A stretch of DNA of 64,000 nt. Origin: Jiangella endophytica. Its GTDB lineage: Bacteria > Actinomycetota > Actinomycetes > Jiangellales > Jiangellaceae. Numbering within the stretch: position 1 is the first letter of the stretch; every line of letters begins with the position of its first letter. Shown here piece by piece: positions 38,801 to 46,469 of the stretch. The notes beneath the pieces are model-generated. The model did no database searches and was not told the origin of the DNA. It saw nothing but the letters and a program-made list of their open reading frames with translations. The position numbers and the translations under genes were made by a program. The stretch covers positions 1-64,000 of the forward strand of contig NZ_QVAI01000021.1 in NCBI RefSeq assembly GCF_003427025.1. Direction: 5' to 3'.

Positions 38801-39091
38801 CGCCGGATCGATCCGGACGGGACGATCACGACGACGCTGCCGGACCGGGGTCAGGGCGACCCGCTCGACCCGCGGACGATGGCGGTCGGCCCGGGCGGCG
38901 ACCTCTACGTCGTCGACGCCGCCCACGGGCAGGTGCTCGCCGTCGTCCGCCCCGGAGAGGTCGCGGGCGGGTTCCCGTGGCTCCCGGTGAGCCTCGGCGG
39001 CGGCGCCTCGGTCCTGCTGGCCGGCCTCGCCCTGCTGCTGGTCCGCCGCAGACGCCGCGAGCGGACGGCCGCCGGCCGCCCGCTCGCCTGA
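35897..39091 (+). CDS. Surface NHL-repeat beta-propeller protein, paralogue 3 with altered C-terminus
   Basis: 1,064 residues. Start GTG 35897 (or the next GTG at 35900), 44 bp after companion 2. The signal peptide, about 18 NHL blades and C-terminal helix (PWLPVSLGGGASVLLAGLAL) match the other paralogues. The tail differs: after the helix it reads RRRRRERTAAGRPLA, nearly the end of companion 1 (RRERTASGHRL), with 18 identical bases (39053-39070 and 31965-31982) in the same frame. No companion gene follows. This looks like a deletion fusion of an NHL gene with the end of its companion. A strong hairpin follows one base after the stop. Confidence 0.85.
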   Translation: MVNRALLPALLLSTGLLAGAAVPASGTEDLPGEAIPIAGNGERGYSGDGGAATEARLNDHLRVSVGPDGTVYVADRHNQRVRVVTADGVIDTLAGTRARRSPERDELEMQDPDTFSPSNAPIATAAGADGSVYVAGADDIRRIAPDGTITVLAGAGDERVEAGDPDGGRALDASIHEPADIAVDGDGNVYVADTNNDRVRRIGTDGVITTVAGGGEENPSSDEGQPGTSVDIDAPASVAVDSDGSVYFTLVEDGSVFEVGPDGTLHVVPGEDIARRGDDQEPADAAHTGGRRLAVDADDNLYVTDPGNGRLRVLADGRFTTVRPLPADTWDIAAGIDGALYYTGQNQVWRVADPAAVPAAGEPVEPAGSPWPDADPGSIVTVAGAGGPPVDPPEPVRPEDPAAGPAAVVAGPDGVTYVVDTLRHVIHEVGPDGAVSTLAGTGESGFGGDGGPAAAAQLNFPAGLDVDADGNVYVADAGNARVRRIGTDGRITTIAGADRAGGSATGPACIGEPAAEATLDYPVDVAVGADGVYLADRTLGLVCRVDPDGVLRAVAGGGPLLANDADDEPAVRAGLSDPAAIDVDHEGNVYVIESGRPYVRMVRPDGVLVPVAGDSYFGPNEGGFAGDGGPAVEAELNTPSDLAVAPDGSLFIADTFNSRIRRVGADGVITTVAGTGAPHDTGDAGPAAEAELGEPSALDVAPDGTILLGGPRGDLVRRIDTAGVIDTLADFRTGVLADESLAEAALGADLTIAVGPDGALTVGERDAVRLRVADGDVLTALPIAPAQLGRLGQLATGPGGELYAIMDHAVVRVYPDGRLVTIAGGPASDDQVLDGDLAATQGLTAVDVAADLHGTVYVLDGVAKAVFEIRSDGTIHTVGGFGAVTLEQPEGVAVGPDGTVYVTDVATGLVFAAAPGEQAREFAGIGENVVSDDPAGDGGPATEAVVLAPTDIVVDEGGNVFVATVDGVRRIDPDGTITTTLPDRGQGDPLDPRTMAVGPGGDLYVVDAAHGQVLAVVRPGEVAGGFPWLPVSLGGGASVLLAGLALLLVRRRRRERTAAGRPLA

Positions 39092-39129
39092 CGCGGCCGG
39101 GGTCACGTGGCGGCGTGACCCCGGCCGCG
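39092..39129. terminator. Bidirectional rho-independent-like hairpin
   Basis: Perfect 16-bp stem CGCGGCCGGGGTCACG (39092-39107) with its complement at 39114-39129 and a 6-nt loop. It lies directly after NHL paralogue 3 and 9 bp before the end of the convergent lipoprotein gene. There is no T-run, as is common in high-GC actinobacteria. Confidence 0.8.
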
Positions 39130-39137
39130 GTCTGTGG

Positions 39138-39605
39138 TCAGCCGCACTCGGACTGGACGCTTTCGCCCAGCCGCTGGCTGATCTCGGTGAGGTCGCCCAG
39201 CTGGTCCAGCTGCTCGAGCGCCTCCGGGTCGGCCGGGTCGATGTCGGACAGCGCCTCCATGGCGTCGGCCATCGCGGTCCAGTCGGCCGCGACGTCCTCC
39301 GGCGCGGCTGCGGCGAGGTCGCGGTACACGTCGACCAGGCCGCTGGCGGCGTCGGGATCGGTGGCCGAGGGGCCGCTCAGCAGGTCGTCGCCGAGCGACT
39401 GGAGCGTCTCGCAGTAGTCGCCGCCGGCCTCCTGCTCGGTGTCCTCCGCAGCGTCCGCGGGCGGGTCGGTCATGGTCAGTTCGAGGTCGGACTCCGGGGC
39501 CGACGGCGGTGGCGGCGGGTCGTCGGAGCCGCAGGCGGCGGTCGCGAAGAGCAGGGCGATGCCGGCCAGCGGGACGATGGCTCGGGCTCGGATGGTCGAT
39601 TTCAC
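39138..39605 (-). CDS. Small putative lipoprotein
   Basis: About 155 residues from the GTG at 39605, which has GGAGATC upstream. The signal peptide ends LLFATAAC, so lipidation at that Cys is likely. After a Pro/Asp-rich linker come helical segments rich in Asp, Ala and Leu (YCETLQSLGDDLLSG; EALEQLDQLGDLTEISQRLG) with Cys residues near both ends of the domain that could form a disulfide. It is convergent with NHL paralogue 3. No family recognised. Confidence 0.72.
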   Translation of the reverse strand: MKSTIRARAIVPLAGIALLFATAACGSDDPPPPPSAPESDLELTMTDPPADAAEDTEQEAGGDYCETLQSLGDDLLSGPSATDPDAASGLVDVYRDLAAAAPEDVAADWTAMADAMEALSDIDPADPEALEQLDQLGDLTEISQRLGESVQSECG

Positions 39606-39716
39606 GCGCACAGATCTCCGGTACGTCAGTATGAGCTGGTTCGGGCGAACCGACGCGACGATTCCAGGCGCCACTACACGCGCACTACACGCGTGCCGGC
39701 CGGGGTCCGGCCGGGG

Positions 39717-42527
39717 TCAGGCCGGGTGGAGGAGTTCGCGGCCGCGGCGCAGCACGTCGGGCATCCGCGGCACCGGAGCGCCGAGCAGGTCGCCGGCCTC
39801 GTCGCTGGTCAGGCTGTGCATCTCGCGCAGCAGCTCGGCCGAGCTGGTCCAGCTGTGCCGGGCGTCGCCGTCGCGTCCGAGGGCTCGCAGGATGTCGCCG
39901 CGCAGCCACCGGGCCAGTGCCTCGTCGACGCTGGAGCCGCAGGTGTGGAACGCCTCGATCGCCTGCTCGAAGTGGTCGAGCGCGCGCTCCCGCCGCCCGG
40001 CGTCGAGGTGGGCGTCGCCGAGCCGGAACAGCGCGATGCCGGTGAGGTGCGGGCTGTCGTTCAGCCGGAGCGCTCGCTCCTGGCACGCGATGGCCTCGTC
40101 CAGCCGGCCGGCCAGGTGGTGACAGACGCCGAGCAGGGTGAGGGTGTGCGCCTCTCCCTTGGCGTCGCCGATCTCGCGCTGGAGCAGGAGCGCGCGGCGG
40201 TACTGCTCGAACGCCTCGTCGGCGCGGCCGAGGTGGTGCAGCGCGAAGCCGAGCACGCTGCGGGTGTAGGCCTCGCCGGGACGGTCACCGCTCTCGCGGG
40301 CGGCCTCGACGGCGGCCAGCGCATGGTGGTGCGACTCAGCCAGCCGGTGCAGCATGAAGGCGGCGTCGCTGAGGTTCAGGTGCAGCTTCGAGCGCCACTG
40401 GGCCTGTCCGTCGTCGCCGAGTGTCGCGAGCGCCAGCCGGCTGATCGCGATGAGGTCGGTCCACCGGTCCTGACTGCGCAGCGGGTGCGCCATGGCCACG
40501 GCCAGGCCGGCGAGGATGGCCGGTCCGTCGCCGCCCAGCGCGGCGGCGTGGATGGCGGCCGCCGCGATGTTGTCCGATTCGGCCTGCACCCAGGCCGCGA
40601 TCGCCGGGCCGTCGGGCAGGTCGCCGCCGTTCGGGCGCGGCGTGGTCGTGGCCGGGCCGATGGCCGCGTGGCTGTCGGACCAGGCGACGCCCATGCGGGA
40701 CGCGTTGCGCGCGGTGGCGAGGTAGTGGTGCAGGGCGCGGCGGATGGCCGCGTCGCGGCCGGACGGGGTCAGCGTCCGCTCGGCCCGCTCGCGTGCGTAG
40801 AGGCGAACGAGATCGTGCAGCGTGAACCGGTCGCCGGGCGCGGCGATGAGCAGCTGCGCCTCGACCAGCTGGTCCAGCGCATGCCGGGTCGCCGTCAGCG
40901 ACCGGCCGGCCAGCGCGGTCGCGGTGTGCACGGTGAAGTCGGCGAAGCCGGCCAGGCCCAGGCCGGTGAAGACCGCCGCGGGCGTCTCGGGCAGCGCGGT
41001 GAAGGCGACGTCGCAACTGGCGCGGACCGCGAGATCGTCGTGCTCCAGCTCGTCGAGGCGGTGCTGGGCGTCGTCCAAGCGGTCACGCAGTGCGGAGAGT
41101 GACCAGTCGGGTCGCGACAGCAGCCGCGCGCCGGCCACCCGGACGGCCAGCGGGAGCAACCCGCACAGCTGCGCGACCTCGGCCGCGACGGCCGGCTCCG
41201 CGGCCACGCGGTCCGGGCCGGCCACCGCGGCGAGCAGATCGACCGCCTCGTCCGGGGGCAGCGTCCCGAGCGTCAGCCGCCGCGTGCCGGCGAGCGTCGC
41301 GAGCACCCGCCGGCCGGTGACGAGCAGCACCGGCCCCGCGCCGGGGCGGCCGGGCAGGAGCGGACGGACCTGTGCGGCGGAGTCGGCGTCGTCGAGCATG
41401 ATCAGCAGCCGACGCCCGGCGACCGCGGACCTGAACAAGGCCGCCGCGGCGGACGGGTCGCGGGGGATCCGCCGCTCCTCGACACCGAGCGACCCGAGCA
41501 ACCGGGCCAGCACGTCGAGCGGCTGGAGCGGCCGGACGCCCGGGGTCGCGCCACGCAGGTTCACGTACAGCTGACCGTCGGGGAAGGCTGCGGCGGCCTC
41601 GTGCGCGGCCCGCAGAGCCAGCGCGGACTTGCCCACGCCGCCGGGCCCGCTGATCGTCACGACGTCGCCGCCGGTCAACCAGCCGGTGATCTGCCGCACC
41701 TCGTCGCGTCGGCCGGTGAAGGCCGGGTTGGCGGGCGGCAGCTCGGCCGGGCGGGTCGCGCCGGTGTCGCGGGCCGGCGGCAAGGTGAGCGCCGGGTCCT
41801 CGGTCAGGATGGCCTGCTCCAGCTCGCGCAGCTCGGGCCCCGGTTCCAGGCCCAGCTCCTCGACCAGCGCGGTGCGGGCGCGATGGTAGACGTCGAGCGC
41901 GTCGGCCGTGCGGCCGGAGCGGTGCAGCGCGAGCATGAGCTGGCGGTACAGCCGCTGGCGCAGCGGGTACGCGGCGACCAGCGCGGTCAGCTCCGCGACC
42001 AGCAGATCGTGCTGGCCGCGTTCGAGATCGGCGTCGATGCGCAGCTCGGCCACCGCGAGCCGAAGTTCGTCGAGCCGAGCCGCCTCGACGCCGACGTCCC
42101 CGGACTCGGCGACGTCGGCATAGGTCGATGGTCCGCGCCAGAGAGCCGCGGCGCGGTGGAACAGCTCCGCGGCGCTGTCGACGTCGCCGAGCGCGAGGGC
42201 GGCGCTGCCGTCGGCGGCCAGCCGCTGGAAGTCCTCGTCGTCCGCCTCGCCGGGCCGCACCACGAGCTGGTAGCCGGAGCGGTGGTGGACGATGCGGTCG
42301 TCGCCGAGCAGCCGTCGCAGCCGGTGCACGTAGACCTGCAGGTTGGCCCGCGCCGATCGGGGCGGCGGCCCGTCCCACAGCGCCTCGAGCAGCATGTCGG
42401 CGGACACCCGGGTGTTGCGGCGGGCCAGCAGGACGGCCAGCAGCAGCCGCTGCTTGGTGGAGGTGACCGGGACGGCCGTGCCGTCGTCGTCGTGGATCGT
42501 CAACGGACCCAGGACGCCGAACCTCAT
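39717..42527 (-). CDS. AfsR/SARP-family regulator with NB-ARC ATPase and TPR domains
   Basis: 936 residues. An OmpR-like DNA-binding domain (residues about 15-90) is followed by the bacterial transcriptional activation domain (about 97-240). Next comes an NB-ARC-type ATPase with Walker A GPGGVGKSALA (about 293-303) and Walker B LLIMLDDAD, and TPR-like helices from about 600 to the end. This is the full AfsR layout, used in actinomycetes to switch on secondary metabolism or differentiation genes; ATP binding and a ligand or kinase usually gate it. The targets are not visible here, as no biosynthetic cluster is in the window. It lies downstream of, and on the same strand as, the ABC transporter. 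Confidence 0.92.
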   Translation of the reverse strand: MRFGVLGPLTIHDDDGTAVPVTSTKQRLLLAVLLARRNTRVSADMLLEALWDGPPPRSARANLQVYVHRLRRLLGDDRIVHHRSGYQLVVRPGEADDEDFQRLAADGSAALALGDVDSAAELFHRAAALWRGPSTYADVAESGDVGVEAARLDELRLAVAELRIDADLERGQHDLLVAELTALVAAYPLRQRLYRQLMLALHRSGRTADALDVYHRARTALVEELGLEPGPELRELEQAILTEDPALTLPPARDTGATRPAELPPANPAFTGRRDEVRQITGWLTGGDVVTISGPGGVGKSALALRAAHEAAAAFPDGQLYVNLRGATPGVRPLQPLDVLARLLGSLGVEERRIPRDPSAAAALFRSAVAGRRLLIMLDDADSAAQVRPLLPGRPGAGPVLLVTGRRVLATLAGTRRLTLGTLPPDEAVDLLAAVAGPDRVAAEPAVAAEVAQLCGLLPLAVRVAGARLLSRPDWSLSALRDRLDDAQHRLDELEHDDLAVRASCDVAFTALPETPAAVFTGLGLAGFADFTVHTATALAGRSLTATRHALDQLVEAQLLIAAPGDRFTLHDLVRLYARERAERTLTPSGRDAAIRRALHHYLATARNASRMGVAWSDSHAAIGPATTTPRPNGGDLPDGPAIAAWVQAESDNIAAAAIHAAALGGDGPAILAGLAVAMAHPLRSQDRWTDLIAISRLALATLGDDGQAQWRSKLHLNLSDAAFMLHRLAESHHHALAAVEAARESGDRPGEAYTRSVLGFALHHLGRADEAFEQYRRALLLQREIGDAKGEAHTLTLLGVCHHLAGRLDEAIACQERALRLNDSPHLTGIALFRLGDAHLDAGRRERALDHFEQAIEAFHTCGSSVDEALARWLRGDILRALGRDGDARHSWTSSAELLREMHSLTSDEAGDLLGAPVPRMPDVLRRGRELLHPA

Positions 42528-42608
42528 CGCACCTCCCCGTCGAATCGCCGTCGCCGCGCCCTGGCAGCGTACCGGGGCGCGGCGACGGCAGGAGCCGGGC
42601 GCGGACGA

Positions 42609-43532
42609 TCAGGTGACGTCGCGGTGCCGCATCAGCAGCGCGCCCACGACGGCGAAGACCACCAGGTATGCCGCCACCAGCAGCGCCGCGGGGCGGCCGT
42701 CGAGGACGGTGAGCACACCCGGAGCGCCGTCGGGGTCGTCCGAGCCGCCGGCGCCCAGCGCGCCCGCCAGCGACCCGGCCGCCGTCCCCGGCAGCACGTC
42801 GGTCACGTACTCGATGCCGCTGAGCAGGTTGCCGACGCCGCGCAGCAGGTTCTCGATCACCAGCGACCACACCAGGCCGAGGCCGACGGCCAGCGCCGGG
42901 CTGCGGGTCAGCACGCCGACCAGCACACCGGCCGCCGCCCACATCCCGAAGATCAGCAGCCCGCCGCCGACCGACTCGGCCAAGGTGCCGAGCGCCGGCC
43001 ACACGATGCTCTGCCCCTCGACGACGGCGATCAGCGTCGACGCCGCGAGGTCCAGGGCCAGCGTCGCCGCGACCACCCCGACGACCATGAGGCCGACGGC
43101 GGCCAGCGTCCCGCCGAAGGTGGACAGCCGGCTCGGACCCTGCGTGAGCACGGTCTTCCAGGTGCCCCAGCCGAACCCGCTGCCGGCCGCAAGCGCGCCC
43201 AGGATGAACATGATCGCGCCGCCGAACATCGGCATGCCGCTGGTGAAGACCGACGGGATCGCCGCCGGCAGCAGGTCCGGCAGCAGCGCCGACGGCGGGA
43301 CGCCCTCGTTGGAGAAGCCGGACGACCCGGTCGAGTAGGCGATGTAGTTGAAGAGGTACGCGAAGGTGAGGTTGAGCAGCAGCCACACCGTCGCCAGGAC
43401 CCAGACCGCGGGCCACTTGCGCAGCCGCAGCAGCTCGGCCCTGGTGCCGGCGAGCAGGCCGCCGAGCACGGTCGGGACGGCGCGGGTCTCGCCGCGGGCG
43501 GCGGACCGGCCGGTCATCGTCGCGGTGCTCAT
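42609..43532 (-). CDS. ABC-2 type transporter permease
   Basis: 307 residues with about six membrane helices, two near the N-terminus (WPAVWVLATVWLLLNLTFAY) and the rest from residue about 105 on, with a large outside loop between the first two as in ABC-2 permeases. It pairs with the ATPase encoded just upstream: its ATG overlaps the ATPase stop by 4 bp. The substrate is unknown; transporters of this set beside a LiaR-like two-component system often confer resistance to antibiotics or peptides. Confidence 0.87.
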   Translation of the reverse strand: MSTATMTGRSAARGETRAVPTVLGGLLAGTRAELLRLRKWPAVWVLATVWLLLNLTFAYLFNYIAYSTGSSGFSNEGVPPSALLPDLLPAAIPSVFTSGMPMFGGAIMFILGALAAGSGFGWGTWKTVLTQGPSRLSTFGGTLAAVGLMVVGVVAATLALDLAASTLIAVVEGQSIVWPALGTLAESVGGGLLIFGMWAAAGVLVGVLTRSPALAVGLGLVWSLVIENLLRGVGNLLSGIEYVTDVLPGTAAGSLAGALGAGGSDDPDGAPGVLTVLDGRPAALLVAAYLVVFAVVGALLMRHRDVT

Positions 43533-44434
43533 CGGTTCTCCTCCTGGTCGGTCGTCATCTCGAAGAACACGTCCTCCAGAGACCGCTCGGTCGGGCGGAT
43601 CTCGTGGATGTCGGCGCCGGCCGCGACCAGCGCGCGGGCCAGCTCGGGCGCCCGCTCCTCGGGCAGCTCCAGCCGCACGCCCGCGTCGGTCAGCTGGACG
43701 GCGTCGTCGCCGGCCACCTGCATCGACACCGAGAGCGCCAGCTCCACCGGCTGCGCGCGGACCAGCAGCGTGCTGGCTCCGCGCAGCTCGGCGACCGTGC
43801 TCTCGGCCAGCAGCCGCCCGTGCGCGATGACACCGACGCGGTCGCAGATCTCCTGCACCTCCGCCAGCAGGTGGCTGGAGAGCAGCACCGTCTGTCCCTG
43901 CGCCGCGAGGTCGACGACCAGCTTGCGCATGTCGGCCATGCCGCCCGGGTCCAGCCCGTTCGTCGGCTCGTCCAGGACCAGCAGGTCCGGCTCGCCGAGC
44001 AGTGCCGACGCGACGCCGAGCCGCTGCTTCATGCCCAGCGAGTACGACTTGAACGCGTCGCCGCCACGCTCGACGAGGTCGACCCGGCGCAGCGCGTCCT
44101 CGACGGCGTTGTCGGAGACGCCCTGGTAGCGGGCCATGACGCGCAGGTTGTCGCGGCCGGAGAGGTAGGGGTAGAAACCGGGACCCTCGACCAGGGCGCC
44201 GACTCTCGCCGTCGCGCCGGTCTCACCGGGCGCGTGGCCCAGGATCGTGGCGGTCCCGCTGGTGGGACGGACCAGGCCGAGCAGCATGCGCAGCGTGGTC
44301 GTCTTGCCGGCTCCGTTCGGTCCGAGGAAGCCGTACACCTCACCGCGGCGGACGGTGAGGCTCACGTCGTTCACGGCGAGCCGGTCGCCGTAGCGCTTGG
44401 TCAGCCGGTCGGTGACCACGATGGTGTTCGTCAT
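43529..44434 (-). CDS. ABC transporter ATP-binding protein
   Basis: 301 residues from the ATG at 44434. Walker A GPNGAGKTTTLR (about 39-50), the ABC signature, here YSLGMKQRLGVASALLGEPD (about 126-145), and Walker B LLVLDEPTNGLDP are intact, with a DrrA/CcmA-type C-terminal extension. It drives the ABC-2 permease downstream, most likely for export. The operon is divergent from a histidine kinase gene across a 134-bp region with an inverted repeat, so the two-component system probably regulates it. Confidence 0.94.
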   Translation of the reverse strand: MTNTIVVTDRLTKRYGDRLAVNDVSLTVRRGEVYGFLGPNGAGKTTTLRMLLGLVRPTSGTATILGHAPGETGATARVGALVEGPGFYPYLSGRDNLRVMARYQGVSDNAVEDALRRVDLVERGGDAFKSYSLGMKQRLGVASALLGEPDLLVLDEPTNGLDPGGMADMRKLVVDLAAQGQTVLLSSHLLAEVQEICDRVGVIAHGRLLAESTVAELRGASTLLVRAQPVELALSVSMQVAGDDAVQLTDAGVRLELPEERAPELARALVAAGADIHEIRPTERSLEDVFFEMTTDQEENR

Positions 44435-44492
44435 GGCTCCACGCTCCCGCGCAGCCGCCGTCACCCGCGTCGTCCGCAGAGCGGCATCGCGT

Positions 44493-44510
44493 CTACGCAG
44501 ATTCGCGTAG
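44493..44510. promoter_or_regulatory. Inverted repeat between ABC operon and two-component genes
   Basis: CTACGC (44493-44498) and GCGTAG (44505-44510) with a 6-nt spacer, centred between the divergent starts at 44434 and 44569. Size and placement suit a NarL/LuxR-type response regulator such as the one encoded next door. Confidence 0.45.
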
Positions 44511-44568
44511 TCCGGTTACGCCGCGTCGCCGACGCCGCGCGGACGCCGCCGGTCCTAGGGTCGAGGGC

Positions 44569-45795
44569 ATGGACAGGGTACGGGCCTGGCTGATCGACGC
44601 GGGCATCGCGCTGGCGCTGGTCGTGCTGGGCGTCGGCGGCACGCACGGCGCGTCGCAGGGACAGACGTGGGCGCGCGAGCCCGGCGTGTTCGCCTACACG
44701 CTGGTGGTCGTCGCCGCGCTGGCGTTGGTGCTGCGCAGGCGGTATCCGCGCACGACGCTGCTGATCAACGGCGCGGCGGTGCTGGCGTATCTGGCCGCTG
44801 ACTACGCGTACGGACCGATCATGATCACCGTCCCGGTGGTCATGTACACGCTCGGCTACCAGCTGCCGCTGCGCTCGGCGGTGCGCTGGGGCGGCGGTTA
44901 CTACGCGATCTTCTTCGTGGTGTCGACGGTGCGGCTGCTCGACGACTCCGGCGACAACGTCTGGCGGCAGGGCGCTGCGTGGGCCATCGCGTCGCTGGCG
45001 CTGTTCGGCGCGCCGCTGGCCATCGGCGCGGCGCTGAAGACCCGGCGCGAGTCGCAGGCCGACGTCCGGGCCGCGCTGGCCCGCCGCGCGGTGTCCGAGG
45101 AACGGCTGCGGATGGCCCAGGAGTTGCACGACTCCGTCGGCCACGGCCTCGCGGTCATCGCCATGCAGGCCGGCGTCGCGCTGCACGTCCTCGACCGCAA
45201 CCCCGAGAAGGTGCGCGCCGCGCTGGAGGCGATCCGCGACACCAGCCGGTCCTCCCTCGACGGTCTGCGGGCCGAGCTGCAGGTGCTGCGCAGCCCGGTC
45301 ACCGACGCTGCGCCGCGCCGCCCGGTCGCCGGGCTGGCCGAGGTCGGCGTGCTGCTGGAGCGCATCCGGGCCGGCGGTGTCGAGGTGGTGGCCGACCTGT
45401 CCGGCACCACCGACGGCGACCTGCCGCCGGACGTCGACGTCGCGGCGTACCGCATCGTGCAGGAGTCGCTGACCAATGTGCTGCGGCACGCCGGGGCCAC
45501 TCGCGCCGAGGTGCACATCCGCCGCTCCGGTGACGAGCTGCTGGTGGACGTGAGCGACAACGGCGTCGGCGGTGCTGCGCAGCCGTCCCCGCCGTCGTCG
45601 CCGTCGTCGTCGGGGGAGGAGCCGCCGGAGGACGACGGTTCGGGCACCGGCATCGCCGGCATGCGGGCCCGCGCCGAGGCTGTCGGCGGCCGGCTGCAGG
45701 CCGGTCCGCGCACCGGCGGCGGGTTCGCCGTCCACGCCCGCCTCCCCCTGGCCGGTGCCGACCGCGAACCGGACCTGTCAGGATCGACCACATGA
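44569..45795 (+). CDS. Sensor histidine kinase (HisKA_3 family)
   Basis: 408 residues. About five N-terminal membrane helices without a large outside loop suggest sensing within the membrane. The dimerisation domain carries phospho-acceptor His187 in AQELHDSVGHGLAV, and the ATPase domain has the N box (QESLTNVLRHAGA) and the G box (GSGTGIAGMRARAE). A Ser/Pro/Glu run (about 343-357) is inserted between these boxes. TAGGGT at 44556-44561 lies 7 nt before the ATG, so the message may be leaderless. Its stop overlaps the response regulator start (ATGA). It resembles the DesK/LiaS group. Confidence 0.92.
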   Translation: MDRVRAWLIDAGIALALVVLGVGGTHGASQGQTWAREPGVFAYTLVVVAALALVLRRRYPRTTLLINGAAVLAYLAADYAYGPIMITVPVVMYTLGYQLPLRSAVRWGGGYYAIFFVVSTVRLLDDSGDNVWRQGAAWAIASLALFGAPLAIGAALKTRRESQADVRAALARRAVSEERLRMAQELHDSVGHGLAVIAMQAGVALHVLDRNPEKVRAALEAIRDTSRSSLDGLRAELQVLRSPVTDAAPRRPVAGLAEVGVLLERIRAGGVEVVADLSGTTDGDLPPDVDVAAYRIVQESLTNVLRHAGATRAEVHIRRSGDELLVDVSDNGVGGAAQPSPPSSPSSSGEEPPEDDGSGTGIAGMRARAEAVGGRLQAGPRTGGGFAVHARLPLAGADREPDLSGSTT

Positions 45796-46469
45796 CCGAC
45801 GACGTGAGCAGTGTCATCAAAGTGGCGGTGGTCGACGATCAGGCGCTGGTCCGCATGGGCCTGAGCACACTGCTCGAGACCGAGGACGACACCGAGCTGG
45901 CCGGCGAGGCCTCCGACGGCCGGGCCGGGGTCGACCTCGTCCGGCGCACGAAGCCCGACGTCGTGCTGATGGACATCCGCATGCCGGTGCTCGACGGTCT
46001 GGCCGCGCTGCGCGAGATCACCGCCGACCCCGCGCTCACCGACGTCAAGGTCATCGTGCTCACCACGTTCGAGCTGGACGAGTACGTGTTCGAGGCCCTG
46101 CGCGGGGGCGCCAGCGGGTTCGTGCTCAAGGACTCCCCGCCCGACGAGCTGCTGCACGCCATCCGGGTGGTCGCCGACGGCGCCAGCCTGCTCTCCCCGT
46201 CGATCACCCGGCGGGTCATCGAGCAGTTCAGCGGGCGTGAGGCGCCGGCCAGCGCGCCGCACCCGGAGCTGGCCCGGCTCACCGAGCGCGAGCGCGAGAT
46301 CGTCGGGTGGGTCGCCACCGGCCGTTCCAACGACGAGATCGCCGCCGAGCTGGTGGTCAGCCCCGCCACGGTCCGCACCCACGTGAGCCGGGCCATGGTG
46401 AAGCTGCACGCGCGCGACCGCGCCCAGCTGGTGGTCTTCGCCGTCCAGTCCGGGCTGACGCAGCCGTGA
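45792..46469 (+). CDS. NarL/LuxR-family response regulator
   Basis: 225 residues. The receiver has the acidic pair (VVDDQ), phospho-acceptor Asp61 (VVLMDIRMP), switch Thr (IVLTTFE) and Lys (FVLKDS), so it is a normal phosphorylatable receiver. The C-terminal LuxR helix-turn-helix is LTEREREIVGWVATGRSNDE and following. It is the partner of the upstream kinase and the likely regulator of the divergent ABC operon. Its stop overlaps the start of the HAD gene (GTGA). Confidence 0.94.
   Translation: MTDDVSSVIKVAVVDDQALVRMGLSTLLETEDDTELAGEASDGRAGVDLVRRTKPDVVLMDIRMPVLDGLAALREITADPALTDVKVIVLTTFELDEYVFEALRGGASGFVLKDSPPDELLHAIRVVADGASLLSPSITRRVIEQFSGREAPASAPHPELARLTEREREIVGWVATGRSNDEIAAELVVSPATVRTHVSRAMVKLHARDRAQLVVFAVQSGLTQP

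Noticed and set aside
28288-39091. CRISPR array or tandem DNA repeats in the NHL block
   Set aside because: Repetition is at protein level with degenerate, in-frame units of varied length; there are no identical repeats with regular spacers.
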